DNA of 45,519 nucleotides from Bacteroides sp. CAG:443 (GTDB lineage: Bacteria > Bacteroidota > Bacteroidia > Bacteroidales > Bacteroidaceae): contig FR887831.1 of the NCBI GenBank assembly GCA_000432735.1, forward strand, positions 1 to 45,519, in the 5' to 3' direction. This document shows, in pieces, positions 7,186 to 16,319 of the stretch. The notes under the pieces were generated by a model that did no database searches, had not been told where the DNA came from, and worked only from the letters and a program-made list of their open reading frames with translations. Made by a program: the position numbers and the translations under genes. Every line of letters starts with the position of its first letter. Positions within the stretch are counted from its first letter, which is position 1.

Positions 7186-7197
7186 CGACAATTGTCG
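7186..7197. promoter_or_regulatory. 12-bp palindrome upstream of the susC-like gene (candidate operator)
   Basis: CGACAATTGTCG is a perfect 12-bp palindrome in the 159-bp gap between the TPR-AraC gene and the susC-like gene. It lies upstream of a T-rich stretch (TACATTTTTG at about 7239-7248) that may be a degenerate -7 element. It is a candidate binding site for the neighbouring regulator. Confidence 0.35.
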
Positions 7198-7310
7198 AAT
7201 TTGGATGCGTGCTTCTTGTCAATATTATATCTTTTTTTTACATTTTTGCGATGAGAGAATTGTAAAAGTGTATGGAAACTCAGTCTATAAACCTCTAAAA
7301 AAGATATAGT

Positions 7311-10300
7311 ATGGAAAAAAACGTATTGCACGACATTCGGCTCAAAATGGGCTTTCTGCTATTGTGTGCTATGTGGATATTATCTTCGGCTTCGGCTTAT
7401 GCGAGGGGTGAACGTACTATTCATGGCATTGTAGTAGATGAAAACAAGGAACCGCTTCCTGCGGCACATGTCAAGCAGGTGAATGAAAATTCCGGTGGTT
7501 CGGTTGTAGCTGTTATAACGGATATGCAGGGACATTTCACTCTGACTCTTCCGGATGAAACAAAGGAAATAGAGGCTTCTTATCTGGGATATAAGTCTCA
7601 GCGAATCAAATTGACTTCGGCTCAGGATTATTACATTGTTCTTCAGCCTTCTACCGAATTGCTTGACGAAGTAGTGGTGACCGGTTATCAGACCATTTCC
7701 AGGGAACGTGCTACAGGAGCATTCTCGAAGGTGGATGCCAAGAAACTGGAAACGCAGCGTTTGAACGATATGAGTTCCATGCTGGAGGGACGTGTAGCCG
7801 GATACAGTGACGGAAAAATTCGAGGTGTGACTTCTATGAACGGACTGACAACTCCGCTGTATGTCATTGACGGATTTCCGGTGGAAAAGACGACGAATGA
7901 CGGGTACGGAAACTGGGTGGAAAGTGTGCCCGACCTGAATATGGAAGATATTGAAAGCATTACGGTCTTGAAAGATGCGGCTGCTACTTCCATTTATGGA
8001 GCTCGTGCAGCAAACGGCGTGGTGGTAATTACGACCAAACGGGCCAAGAAGGACGAGCTGAACGTGTCTTTCTCTGCTACGCTGACCGTACAGCCTTACG
8101 ATACGTATGCCGACAAATACCTGGCCAGTTCGGCTACCATGGTGGAATTGGAACGGGAATGGGCGGCCCAGAATCCTCATCTGAGCGGAACCGATGCGCA
8201 AAGTTATGCGCAGACGGTGCTCGACAATATGTCTTATCCTACATTCGGCATACGGAATATTCTGAATTATTATGCCGGACATATTTCCAAGGATCAGATG
8301 GAAAGTAATCTGGCTGGACTGGCTTCGCAGGGTTATCGCTATTATCGGGACATCGAGAAGTACGGCAAGCGTAATCCTTTCTCTCAGCAGTATAACCTGA
8401 ATATCGGAAAAGGTACGGAAAAGAATACTTTCAATGCTTCTGTTTCTTATCGCAACAACCAGCTGGAGGATAAATATTCCGAGAACAGAACCATCGGCAT
8501 CAATTTACAGAATTCCACGAAGCTGACTTCCTGGCTGACGTTGGATGTGGGTACGTATCTGAATTATGGCAAGGGTACTACGCAGTCTTATAGTCTTTTC
8601 TCACCGGGATATACTTATATGCCTTACGACGGTCTGGTAAACAGTGACGGTACGAATTACACGAATACAGAAGCAGACCGTTATAGTTTGTACGATTTGA
8701 ATCTGCTGCATAATAACGGATTGTATAATCTGGATATTACGCCGCTGGATGAAATCAAAATGAACCAGACCAAGAATCAGGATTTCAGCAACCGTACGTT
8801 TGCCCGTCTGTCGTTCAAGTTTACCGACTGGCTGAAGTATACGGCTTCTTTCCAGTACGAGTATGCAGAATATAAGACCGAACAGTTGAAAAGCAAGGAT
8901 TCATACGAGGTACGCAACAAGGTTAACACGTTCTCAACTTCCAACAACGACGGTACATCGACATTTGCCCTGCCGTATGGAAACATTTTCTTTACTTCTT
9001 CCAATACGACACATGCTTATGATTTCCGTCAGCAGCTGGACTTCAACAAGACGTTTGCCGAGGTACACGATGTAACCATGATTCTGGGTACGGAAACCCG
9101 GGAAAATAAATTGGATTACAATGACCGTACGTTGTATAATTACGACCCTCAATTGCTGACCTACAGTTTGGTTAATGCCGGACAGTTGAGCGGTTTCCGT
9201 GGTCAATGGGGATACGGCTCTTTTGGACAGCAGGATATGTCCTACATTCGTGAGCTGGTAAACCGTTACGTATCTGTGTATAGCAATGCAGCTTATACCT
9301 ACGATGGAAAATACATGGTGAGCGGAAGCATCCGTTGGGATAAGACCAATTTGTTCTCTACGGGTTCCAAGTATCAGAAGCGTCCTATCTGGTCGGTAGG
9401 TGCCGGATGGAACATCAGCGAGGAAAAGTTTTTCCAGGTGCCGTGGGTGAATATGCTGAAGTTGCGTGCAAGTTACGGTATCGGAGGTAATATTGCCAAG
9501 GATTCGGCTCCTTACATGATTGCTTATTATAATACCAATAATCAGGTGGGAGGTATTCAGGGAACAATCTCCAGTCGCCCGAATCCGAACTTGCGCTGGG
9601 AAAAGACTACGACACTGAATATCGGTGTGGATTTTGCCTTGCTGGGTAACCGGTTGAATGGTTCAATTGAATATTACAACAAGCTGGGTACGGATTTGCT
9701 GGCCAATACCAACGGAGTACCTACGGAAGGATGGGGGTACAGTACCTATTCCATCAACAACGGAAAAATGACGAACCGAGGTTTCGAATTGACTTTGTCG
9801 GCCGATGTAATCAAGAACAATGACTGGTCATGGAACGTCGGTGGAGTGTTGGGATACAACAAGAATAAGGTGACTTATATCAACGTTGAGGCTCCGGTTT
9901 CTTATCTGGTAATTGATTATCCGACGGCTTATCCTCGTGTGGGAAATCCTTATAACGCTATTTACGGATATCAATGGGCCGGACTGAGTGCAACGGGTAC
10001 TCCGCAGGTGTACGATGCAAAGGGAAATCTGTACACCGATATGACTCCTCCCGAAATAGAAGATCTGGTGTATCTGGGAACTACCGTGCCGGTTTACAAC
10101 GGTTCTATTAATACGAACTTACGCTGGAAGAACTGGGAACTGGCTGCTCAGTTCTTGTTTGAAGGCGGACACAAGATGCGGAATACCAATGTGGCGTTCA
10201 TCGGTTCTGGTATGAGTCCTGTAAGTAAGGACATTGAAAATCGCTGGAAGAAACCGGGAGATGAAGCTTATACGGATGTGCCGCGTTACATTTCGACGGA

Positions 10301-10565
10301 GAGTGAACTGTATAACTATAACTACGAGAGCATGTATGCCTATTCGTCCATCAATGTGCTGGATGCTACCAACTGGAGACTGAGAAACTTGTCGCTGACA
10401 TATCGTATCCCAGCCAGCGTATGCCACAAACTGTATGTGAAGAACGCGCGTATTATGCTGGGTATGGAAAACGTGTTTATGGTGGCCAAGAGCAGCAATG
10501 CAAAATATTTGCTGGGTGGCTATGCCAAACCTAACTACCTGTGTGGTGTTTACCTGAATTTCTAA
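7311..10565 (+). CDS. SusC/RagA-family TonB-dependent outer-membrane receptor
   Basis: A 1084-aa outer-membrane transporter. In order: signal peptide (about 1-32), a carboxypeptidase-D-like beta-sandwich (about 36-112, TIHGIVVDENKEPLPAA), a TonB box with DEVVVTGY near 117-124, a plug domain (about 125-265) with the family motifs PLYVIDGFP and LKDAAATSIYGARAANG, then a large 22-strand-type barrel to the C-terminus. With its SusD partner it would import a bound nutrient using TonB energy. The partner gene begins 16 bp downstream. The substrate cannot be told from sequence, and no glycoside hydrolase or sulfatase is in this locus. Co-location with a thioredoxin-fold lipoprotein leaves open a peptide or other non-glycan substrate. 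Confidence 0.95.
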   Translation: MEKNVLHDIRLKMGFLLLCAMWILSSASAYARGERTIHGIVVDENKEPLPAAHVKQVNENSGGSVVAVITDMQGHFTLTLPDETKEIEASYLGYKSQRIKLTSAQDYYIVLQPSTELLDEVVVTGYQTISRERATGAFSKVDAKKLETQRLNDMSSMLEGRVAGYSDGKIRGVTSMNGLTTPLYVIDGFPVEKTTNDGYGNWVESVPDLNMEDIESITVLKDAAATSIYGARAANGVVVITTKRAKKDELNVSFSATLTVQPYDTYADKYLASSATMVELEREWAAQNPHLSGTDAQSYAQTVLDNMSYPTFGIRNILNYYAGHISKDQMESNLAGLASQGYRYYRDIEKYGKRNPFSQQYNLNIGKGTEKNTFNASVSYRNNQLEDKYSENRTIGINLQNSTKLTSWLTLDVGTYLNYGKGTTQSYSLFSPGYTYMPYDGLVNSDGTNYTNTEADRYSLYDLNLLHNNGLYNLDITPLDEIKMNQTKNQDFSNRTFARLSFKFTDWLKYTASFQYEYAEYKTEQLKSKDSYEVRNKVNTFSTSNNDGTSTFALPYGNIFFTSSNTTHAYDFRQQLDFNKTFAEVHDVTMILGTETRENKLDYNDRTLYNYDPQLLTYSLVNAGQLSGFRGQWGYGSFGQQDMSYIRELVNRYVSVYSNAAYTYDGKYMVSGSIRWDKTNLFSTGSKYQKRPIWSVGAGWNISEEKFFQVPWVNMLKLRASYGIGGNIAKDSAPYMIAYYNTNNQVGGIQGTISSRPNPNLRWEKTTTLNIGVDFALLGNRLNGSIEYYNKLGTDLLANTNGVPTEGWGYSTYSINNGKMTNRGFELTLSADVIKNNDWSWNVGGVLGYNKNKVTYINVEAPVSYLVIDYPTAYPRVGNPYNAIYGYQWAGLSATGTPQVYDAKGNLYTDMTPPEIEDLVYLGTTVPVYNGSINTNLRWKNWELAAQFLFEGGHKMRNTNVAFIGSGMSPVSKDIENRWKKPGDEAYTDVPRYISTESELYNYNYESMYAYSSINVLDATNWRLRNLSLTYRIPASVCHKLYVKNARIMLGMENVFMVAKSSNAKYLLGGYAKPNYLCGVYLNF

Positions 10566-10581
10566 CCTCGATTTTTATAGT

Positions 10582-12006
10582 ATGAAACGTATGAATAAGA
10601 TATTATATTTTGGGGCTGCGCTGGTTTGCTTTTTGCTCAGCTCATGCAATGATTATTTAAATATAGCGCCGAAGGGGAACAAGATTCCTACCACGCTGGC
10701 CGATTTTGAGGCCCTGCTGCGCGATGAGTATACCATCGGCCGAACTCCTGTGACCAATGCCTTGTATCTGTTGAATGATGTATATCTGACCAATTCGCAG
10801 GTGAACACGCCGAGCTTGAGCCGTGCCAACTACATGTGGGACGAATCGGCCGACCGTATTGTGCTGAATAATTCCGACGAAGGAACTTACTACGTGCTTT
10901 ATGGAGCCATTTCCAGCTGTAATCTGCTTGTTGAGAATGTGCCTACGGCGACGGAGGCGACAGATGCCGAACGAAACGAAGTGATAGCGTATGCCAAGGT
11001 GATACGTGCGCTTTGCTACGATGTGCTGGTCAATTATTACGCCGATACGTATGATGCGGCAACGGCTGCCCAAAAACGTAGTGTACCCCTCATTACGAGT
11101 GCGGAGATTGATGCTCCTTACACGCAGGTTTCCATTCAGGATATGTATGATTTTATCATTCAGGATGTAAAGGAAGCCATTGAGATGGGGTTGCCTGCAC
11201 AATCTATGACAGCCATTCATCCGAACCTGGGAGCTGCCTATGCCTTGCTGGCCCGTGTGTACTTGCAGATGCAGAACTACAGTGAAGCTTTGAGTTATGC
11301 TGACCTGGCTTTGAAACAGAATGACCAGCTTTATGACTGGAATGCATTCTATGAAGAACATAAGGCCGCCATCGATGATCCGGACAACTATGATAAGATT
11401 GCCACTCCTATGCAATATGATTATGTAGAAAATTATTATCTGCGTTTTGGAGAGCAATCGGTTTACGACAGTTACGAAAAAAACATTCCGGTGGAAAGAG
11501 CCGCACGTTTCGAGGAAGGGGATGCCCGTTTCCTTTCACGCTGGAAATTGAAAGTAGACAATAATGACACCTATTACAAGGCTTTGGAGTCGGGGTACTT
11601 CAATCACGGGGGACTGACTACTTGTGAGGCGTATCTCATCAAGGCAGAGTGTCAGGCTCGACTGGCACAGAACAACGATTATTCTGAAGCGATGAATACG
11701 CTGAATGCCGTGCGGGTTACCCGCATTCGTCCCGAGGTTTATCGTCCGGCAGTAGCATCCACACTGGAAGAGGCATTGTCGCAGATTCGCCGTACCAAGG
11801 ACAATGAACTGATTTTCTCTATCGTGCCATTTGCGGATGCCCGGCGTTATAATCTGGAAGGTACGTATGCCCGTACGCTGACCAAGACTTACGACGGAAA
11901 GAAGTATACGTTGGCTCCGACATCTCATTTGTGGACCATGCCTTTCCCGGCTGGGGCACTCAATAATCCCGGAAACGGAACAATCGAACAAAATGTAACT
12001 AAATAA
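10582..12006 (+). CDS. SusD/RagB-family nutrient-binding lipoprotein
   Basis: A 474-aa surface lipoprotein that caps the SusC-type barrel and helps bind the substrate. The N-terminus is a lipoprotein signal with lipobox LLSSC and acylated Cys22, followed by NDYLNIAPKG, typical of the family. Paired helices of the SusD TPR-like scaffold are visible (AYALLARVYLQMQNYSEAL, about residues 215-233), as is the C-terminal region with the RRYNL element. At 474 aa it is on the short side for the family (often 500-600 aa). It is translated just after susC (16 bp gap) and 9 bp before the thioredoxin-like gene, so the three are one operon. Confidence 0.94.
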   Translation: MKRMNKILYFGAALVCFLLSSCNDYLNIAPKGNKIPTTLADFEALLRDEYTIGRTPVTNALYLLNDVYLTNSQVNTPSLSRANYMWDESADRIVLNNSDEGTYYVLYGAISSCNLLVENVPTATEATDAERNEVIAYAKVIRALCYDVLVNYYADTYDAATAAQKRSVPLITSAEIDAPYTQVSIQDMYDFIIQDVKEAIEMGLPAQSMTAIHPNLGAAYALLARVYLQMQNYSEALSYADLALKQNDQLYDWNAFYEEHKAAIDDPDNYDKIATPMQYDYVENYYLRFGEQSVYDSYEKNIPVERAARFEEGDARFLSRWKLKVDNNDTYYKALESGYFNHGGLTTCEAYLIKAECQARLAQNNDYSEAMNTLNAVRVTRIRPEVYRPAVASTLEEALSQIRRTKDNELIFSIVPFADARRYNLEGTYARTLTKTYDGKKYTLAPTSHLWTMPFPAGALNNPGNGTIEQNVTK

Positions 12007-12015
12007 AATCGAATT

Positions 12016-13191
12016 ATGAAAATGAAGAATTTCTCTTGTATGGCCATTATGGGGTTGATGGCGATGGCGTGTACCAGTCAGCCTGTAGTAGATGGCTATG
12101 TGTTGAAAGGTCATATTGAAGGCTTGCCCGACGGCACACATGTTCAGCTGGTGCCGGTAAGCCACGACAGTGAACTGCCTTTTGCCGATACGACGGTGGT
12201 CAACGGACAGTTTGTGTTTACGGGAAAAATGGAAGAACCGAGAGCCTTCCATCTGTTGGTGAAAGATGCGTATGGCTCGCGTAATCTTATGCTGGAAAAT
12301 ACGCAGATGGAAGTTACGGGAAAACTGGTGGCTAAGAAGGAAGCCGATGGAGGAGTGTCTTACAATCTGTCGTCTTTGTCGGTAAAGGGTTCCCCACTGA
12401 GTGCCCGTTATGATTCGTTGCTGTCTGCACGGACGTATATGGATTCGCTGTATGCACTCAATGCTCGTAAGTTTGCTGCTTTTGACAGTCTTATGCAGGT
12501 TGCTTATGTGGCAAAAGACCAGGCAAAGATTCAGGCGTTACGACAGAGTGAGGACGGAAAAGCCAGAGCCGCAGCCAATAAGGCCTTTTTCGGTACTGTC
12601 GATTCTCTGTATCGTCAGGTGGTCATGACAAATAAAGATTCTTTCTGGGGACCGCTGATGATGATTTCGTTTACCAGTTATCTGAGCGAGGACATGAAAC
12701 CTTGGTATGAAGCACTTTCTCCCGCAGCCCAGCAGTCTTATTACGGACAGAAGGTGAAAGAGGAACTTTATCCGGCAGGAAAGGAAGGTACGGTGGTACC
12801 CGATTTTAAAGTGAAGGATAAAACGGGGAAGGAAGTATCTCTTTCAGAGTTGCGTCAGGGAAAGAAATATGTACTGATTGACTTCTGGGCTTCCTGGTGC
12901 AATCCGTGCCGGAAAGAAATACCGAACCTGAAGAAACTGTATGCTCAGTATAGCGGAAAAGGTTTTGAGATTGTGAGCATTTCCATCGATCAGAAGAAAG
13001 CCGACTGGGAGAAAGCCTTGAAGGAAGAAGGATTAACTTGGCCGAACTTCCTGGATGAAACGGGAGTGGCTGCACTCTACAAGGTGAAGTTCGTACCGAC
13101 CATGTATCTGATAACGGCAGATGGAGTCATGGTGGGCGAGAACCTGCGTGGTGAGGCCTTGGCTACGAAATTGAAAGAACTTTTCCAGTAA
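12016..13191 (+). CDS. Thioredoxin-fold lipoprotein (DUF4369 + TlpA-like)
   Basis: A 391-aa secreted thiol-disulfide protein. It has a lipoprotein signal with Cys19 (LMAMACTS), an N-terminal DUF4369-type beta domain (about 27-115, LKGHIEGLPDGTHVQLVP), a helical middle, and a C-terminal AhpC/TlpA-like thioredoxin domain (about 258-391) with the redox motif WCNPC (Cys295 and Cys298) and the cis-Pro segment KFVPTMYL. Such proteins are common in Bacteroidetes and act in the periplasm, often as reductants of protein disulfides. As the last gene of the SusCD operon it may assist folding of exported partners or act on the imported substrate. That is inference. Confidence 0.9.
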   Translation: MKMKNFSCMAIMGLMAMACTSQPVVDGYVLKGHIEGLPDGTHVQLVPVSHDSELPFADTTVVNGQFVFTGKMEEPRAFHLLVKDAYGSRNLMLENTQMEVTGKLVAKKEADGGVSYNLSSLSVKGSPLSARYDSLLSARTYMDSLYALNARKFAAFDSLMQVAYVAKDQAKIQALRQSEDGKARAAANKAFFGTVDSLYRQVVMTNKDSFWGPLMMISFTSYLSEDMKPWYEALSPAAQQSYYGQKVKEELYPAGKEGTVVPDFKVKDKTGKEVSLSELRQGKKYVLIDFWASWCNPCRKEIPNLKKLYAQYSGKGFEIVSISIDQKKADWEKALKEEGLTWPNFLDETGVAALYKVKFVPTMYLITADGVMVGENLRGEALATKLKELFQ

Positions 13192-13238
13192 CTTTTATAA
13201 AACAAGAGAGGTTCAGGATAAGAAACTGCTGAAGTAAA

Positions 13239-13294
13239 AAATCTCCTGCTTTTAGCCGTATCTATAGACGAAGGCTGAAGCAGGAGATTTTTTT
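13239..13294. terminator. Bidirectional terminator after the SusCD operon and the MATE gene
   Basis: AAATCTCCTGCTT (13239-13251) and AAGCAGGAGATTT (13278-13290) form a perfect 13-bp stem, with a T run on the right and an A run on the left. It therefore serves both convergent units. Confidence 0.9.
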
Positions 13295-13306
13295 ATGTTG
13301 TAATTA

Positions 13307-14671
13307 TTAATATGAGGCTTGTGCCGGCTGGACGGGTTTCAGCTTGCGGAAATGATAAATCAACATAACGACAGCCATGATGAAAGCCAGCGTATCCGAG
13401 AGCGGCATGCTGAACCAGACTCCTTCCACGCCGAAATGCGGTGGAAGTAAAGCCAGTCCGGGTAGCAGAAAGACCAGTTGCCGGGAAAGGGAGAGCAGGA
13501 TGGAGATGCGGACTTTACCGATGGACTGGAAGAACTGGGTAATGATGATTTGTGCCCCGATGACAGGAAATGCCAGAACACCGATACGTAGAGCCAGTGT
13601 AGCCTGTTCGGTCAGCTCATGGTTGGTGGTGAACATACCCACAAAGACACTCGGGAATAGTTCGCTGACCAGAAATCCGACGGTTGTGACACTGCACCCT
13701 GCGATAATGCCCAGTCGGAGTGTCCGTTTGACACGGTCGTAATGCTGAGCTCCGTAGTTGTAGCCGGAAATCGGCTGCATGCCCATGGTAATCCCCATTA
13801 CAATCATCACAAACAACATCTGGATTCGGTTGAGAATGCCAAATGCCCCGATAGACAAGTCGCCCCCGTAGGTCAGCAGTCGATTATTGATGAAAATCAC
13901 GATGCAGCAGGCACATACATTCATCACGAAGGGCGACATGCCTACGCCGAAGATGTTCAGAATGATCTTTTTCCGGAGTTTAAAACTGGGACGCTTGAAG
14001 CGTATGTAACTTTTCTTGTTGTAGAAATGATATAATACCCAGATCATGCCCACAAACTGCGACAATACGGTGGAAAGGGCGGCTCCTCTGATACCCCATT
14101 CCAGCACGAAAATACAAATAGGTGCCAGAATCACGTTGCAGCCTACCGTCAGCATCGACGAAAGCATCGCCTTTTTAGGATAACCCGTAGCACGCATGAT
14201 GTTGTTCAGCCCGATCATGACATACGAAATGGGGCTTCCTAACAAAATGACCTGCATGAAATCGCGTGCATAAGGCAAGGTACTTTCGCTGGCTCCGAAG
14301 AAATAAAGTATCTCATCCAGGAATATCAGCGTGATGCCTCCGTAAAATACGGCGTTGATGATGCAGAGAATGGTGACGTTTCCCAGAATATTCTCGGCAC
14401 CTCTTATATCCTTTTGTCCCAGACGGATGGAAGAAATCGTAGCACCACCCACACCTACCAGCGTACAGAATGCCACCAGCAGATTCATCAGCGGGAAGGT
14501 AATGGCAAGACCGGAGATGGCCAGCGCCCCTACGCCGTGTCCGATGAAGATACTGTCGATGATGTTGTATAGAGAAGTCAGCGTCATGCCGATAATGGCA
14601 GGAATGGAGTACTGTAAAAGCAGTTTGCCTATAGGCGCACTTCCTAAAACATGGGGATTGTTTCTGTCCAT
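13307..14671 (-). CDS. MATE-family multidrug/Na+ efflux transporter
   Basis: A 454-aa inner-membrane exporter with about 12 hydrophobic segments in two similar halves. It starts with PIGKLLLQYSIPAIIGM and SLYNIIDSIFIGHGVG, characteristic of the MepA/NorM group. Family members export cationic drugs or metabolites in exchange for Na+ or H+. The gene diverges from a HAD phosphatase gene; its own promoter is TAACTTTG at 14699-14706, giving a leader of about 20 nt. Substrate unknown. Confidence 0.93.
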   Translation of the reverse strand: MDRNNPHVLGSAPIGKLLLQYSIPAIIGMTLTSLYNIIDSIFIGHGVGALAISGLAITFPLMNLLVAFCTLVGVGGATISSIRLGQKDIRGAENILGNVTILCIINAVFYGGITLIFLDEILYFFGASESTLPYARDFMQVILLGSPISYVMIGLNNIMRATGYPKKAMLSSMLTVGCNVILAPICIFVLEWGIRGAALSTVLSQFVGMIWVLYHFYNKKSYIRFKRPSFKLRKKIILNIFGVGMSPFVMNVCACCIVIFINNRLLTYGGDLSIGAFGILNRIQMLFVMIVMGITMGMQPISGYNYGAQHYDRVKRTLRLGIIAGCSVTTVGFLVSELFPSVFVGMFTTNHELTEQATLALRIGVLAFPVIGAQIIITQFFQSIGKVRISILLSLSRQLVFLLPGLALLPPHFGVEGVWFSMPLSDTLAFIMAVVMLIYHFRKLKPVQPAQASY

Positions 14672-14698
14672 TTTGTGCTTTGGTTAAAATTATCCGTT

Positions 14699-14706
14699 CA
14701 AAGTTA
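14699..14706 (-). promoter_or_regulatory. -7 promoter element of the MATE gene
   Basis: Minus-strand TAACTTTG matches TAnnTTTG, 28 bp before the ATG. On the opposite strand GAACTTTG at about 14728-14735 is a one-mismatch candidate for the divergent HAD gene. Confidence 0.55.
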
Positions 14707-14753
14707 GGAATATGACGCGATATTTCAGAACTTTGCACCGTTAAATCAACTAA

Positions 14754-15416
14754 ATGGTAAAAAGTATGGATAATACGAAATGTATAGCTGCTCTGTTCGA
14801 CTTCGACGGAGTGGTAATGGATACGGAAACACAATACAGCTTGTTCTGGAATAAGATAGGGAAACAGTATTTTCCACAGATAGAAGAGTTCGGACGTATC
14901 ATTAAGGGACAGACGCTTGTTAATATTTATGCGAAGTATTTTGCGGGTATGGAGAAAGAACAGCAAGATATTACAGCACGTTTGAACCAGTTTGAGAAAG
15001 ATATGGCGTATGAATACATTCCCGGGGTAGTAGATTTCATGAAAGACTTGCGTGCACACGGAGTGAAAATGGCTATTGTCACCAGTTCGAACGACCTGAA
15101 GATGGCCAATGTGTATAAGGCACATCCCGAACTGAAGGAACTGGTCGACCGGATTCTGACTGCCGAAATGTTTACCCGTTCGAAACCGGCTCCCGACTGT
15201 TTCCTGCTGGGTGCCGAAGTGTTTGGTACCGTTCCACAGAACTGTGTGGTATTCGAGGATTCGTTTCACGGACTGGAAGCAGGTAATGCGGCAGGTATGG
15301 CTGTAGTGGGCTTGTGTACCACCAATCCGAAGGAAGCAATAGCCGATAAATGCAAACTGGTGATACCCGATTTTACAGCCTTCTCTTTCGAAAAGATGAA
15401 AGCCCTGCTTGCTTAA
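14754..15416 (+). CDS. HAD-superfamily phosphatase, beta-phosphoglucomutase-like
   Basis: A 220-aa cytoplasmic HAD-IA protein. Motif I is LFDFDGVVMDTE (nucleophile Asp16, general acid Asp18), motif II is the TSSN stretch near residue 106, motif III is SKPAPDCF, and motif IV is VVFEDSFHGLEAG. A helical cap lies between motifs I and II. Relatives are beta-phosphoglucomutases and sugar-phosphate phosphatases; the substrate cannot be assigned. Translation could start at ATG 14754 or at the second ATG, 14766. It stands alone between the divergent MATE gene and panB, which has its own promoter. Confidence 0.88.
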   Translation: MVKSMDNTKCIAALFDFDGVVMDTETQYSLFWNKIGKQYFPQIEEFGRIIKGQTLVNIYAKYFAGMEKEQQDITARLNQFEKDMAYEYIPGVVDFMKDLRAHGVKMAIVTSSNDLKMANVYKAHPELKELVDRILTAEMFTRSKPAPDCFLLGAEVFGTVPQNCVVFEDSFHGLEAGNAAGMAVVGLCTTNPKEAIADKCKLVIPDFTAFSFEKMKALLA

Positions 15417-15431
15417 CTCGTCAGAAAGAGC

Positions 15432-15439
15432 TACATTTG
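15432..15439 (+). promoter_or_regulatory. -7 promoter element of the panB operon
   Basis: TACATTTG matches TAnnTTTG 31 bp before the panB ATG. A good ribosome-binding site, AGGAGA, lies at 15458-15463, unusual for this genome and consistent with the ATG at 15470. Confidence 0.6.
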
Positions 15440-15469
15440 CCGCGATTTTATTAAATTAGGAGAAATTTT

Positions 15470-16291
15470 ATGGCTGGATATCTTTCAGGTGATACACGTA
15501 AAGTGACAACTCACCGTTTGATTGAGATGAAAGAAAGAGGTGAAAAGATTTCCATGTTGACCTCTTATGATTATACGATTGCCCAGATTGTAGACGGGGC
15601 AGGAGTGGATGTAATTTTGGTAGGTGATTCTGCTTCGAATGTGATGGCGGGTAATGTAACTACATTGCCTATAACAATAGATCAGATGATATATCACGGC
15701 AAGTCGGTTATGCGTGGCGTGAAACGTGCGCTTGTTGTAGTGGACATGCCTTTCGGATCGTATCAGGCCGATCCTTTCGACGGAGTGCGTAATGCTATCC
15801 GCATCATGAAGGAAACGGGAGCGGATGCACTGAAGTTGGAAGGCGGAGAAGAAGTCATCGACACCATCCGTAAAATAATCGGTGCAGGCATGCCGGTGAT
15901 GGGACATCTGGGATTGATGCCTCAGTCTATCAATAAATATGGTACTTATGGCGTACGTGCCAAAGGGGATGCAGAGGCCGAAAAACTGGTTCGTGACGCT
16001 CATTTGCTGGAAGAAGCCGGTTGTTTCGGACTGGTTCTGGAAAAAATTCCTGCCGACCTGGCAGCACGTGTAGCTTCCGAACTGACCATTCCGGTGATTG
16101 GTATCGGTGCCGGTGGAGCAGTAGACGGACAAGTACTGGTCGTTGCCGACATGCTGGGTATGACCAAAGGCTTCAGTCCGCGTTTCTTACGCCGTTATGC
16201 CGACTTGCATATGGTGATGACCGATGCTATCGGTCGCTATGTGGCTGACGTGAAATCGTGTGATTTCCCGAACGAAGCCGAACAATATTGA
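15470..16291 (+). CDS. panB: 3-methyl-2-oxobutanoate hydroxymethyltransferase
   Basis: A 273-aa cytoplasmic enzyme, the usual family length. It transfers a hydroxymethyl group from 5,10-methylene-tetrahydrofolate to alpha-ketoisovalerate to make ketopantoate, the first committed step to pantothenate and coenzyme A. Family motifs are clear: MLTSYDYT, LVGDSASNV (metal ligand Asp53), VVDMPFGSY (Asp92), ALKLEGG (Lys122, metal ligand Glu124), GHLGLMPQS, the VLEKIP catalytic Glu, and the C-terminal GIGAG loop. It is the first gene of an apparent operon with an MFS transporter (28 bp gap) and ettA. Confidence 0.97.
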   Translation: MAGYLSGDTRKVTTHRLIEMKERGEKISMLTSYDYTIAQIVDGAGVDVILVGDSASNVMAGNVTTLPITIDQMIYHGKSVMRGVKRALVVVDMPFGSYQADPFDGVRNAIRIMKETGADALKLEGGEEVIDTIRKIIGAGMPVMGHLGLMPQSINKYGTYGVRAKGDAEAEKLVRDAHLLEEAGCFGLVLEKIPADLAARVASELTIPVIGIGAGGAVDGQVLVVADMLGMTKGFSPRFLRRYADLHMVMTDAIGRYVADVKSCDFPNEAEQY

Positions 16292-16319
16292 TTGTTGTTT
16301 TTACCGTTATTACATCAAT

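Noticed and set aside
7380..8282. 300-codon open frame antisense to the susC-like gene
   Set aside because: It lies fully within the SusC plug-coding region, and the translated product is low in recognisable structure. Coding shadow.
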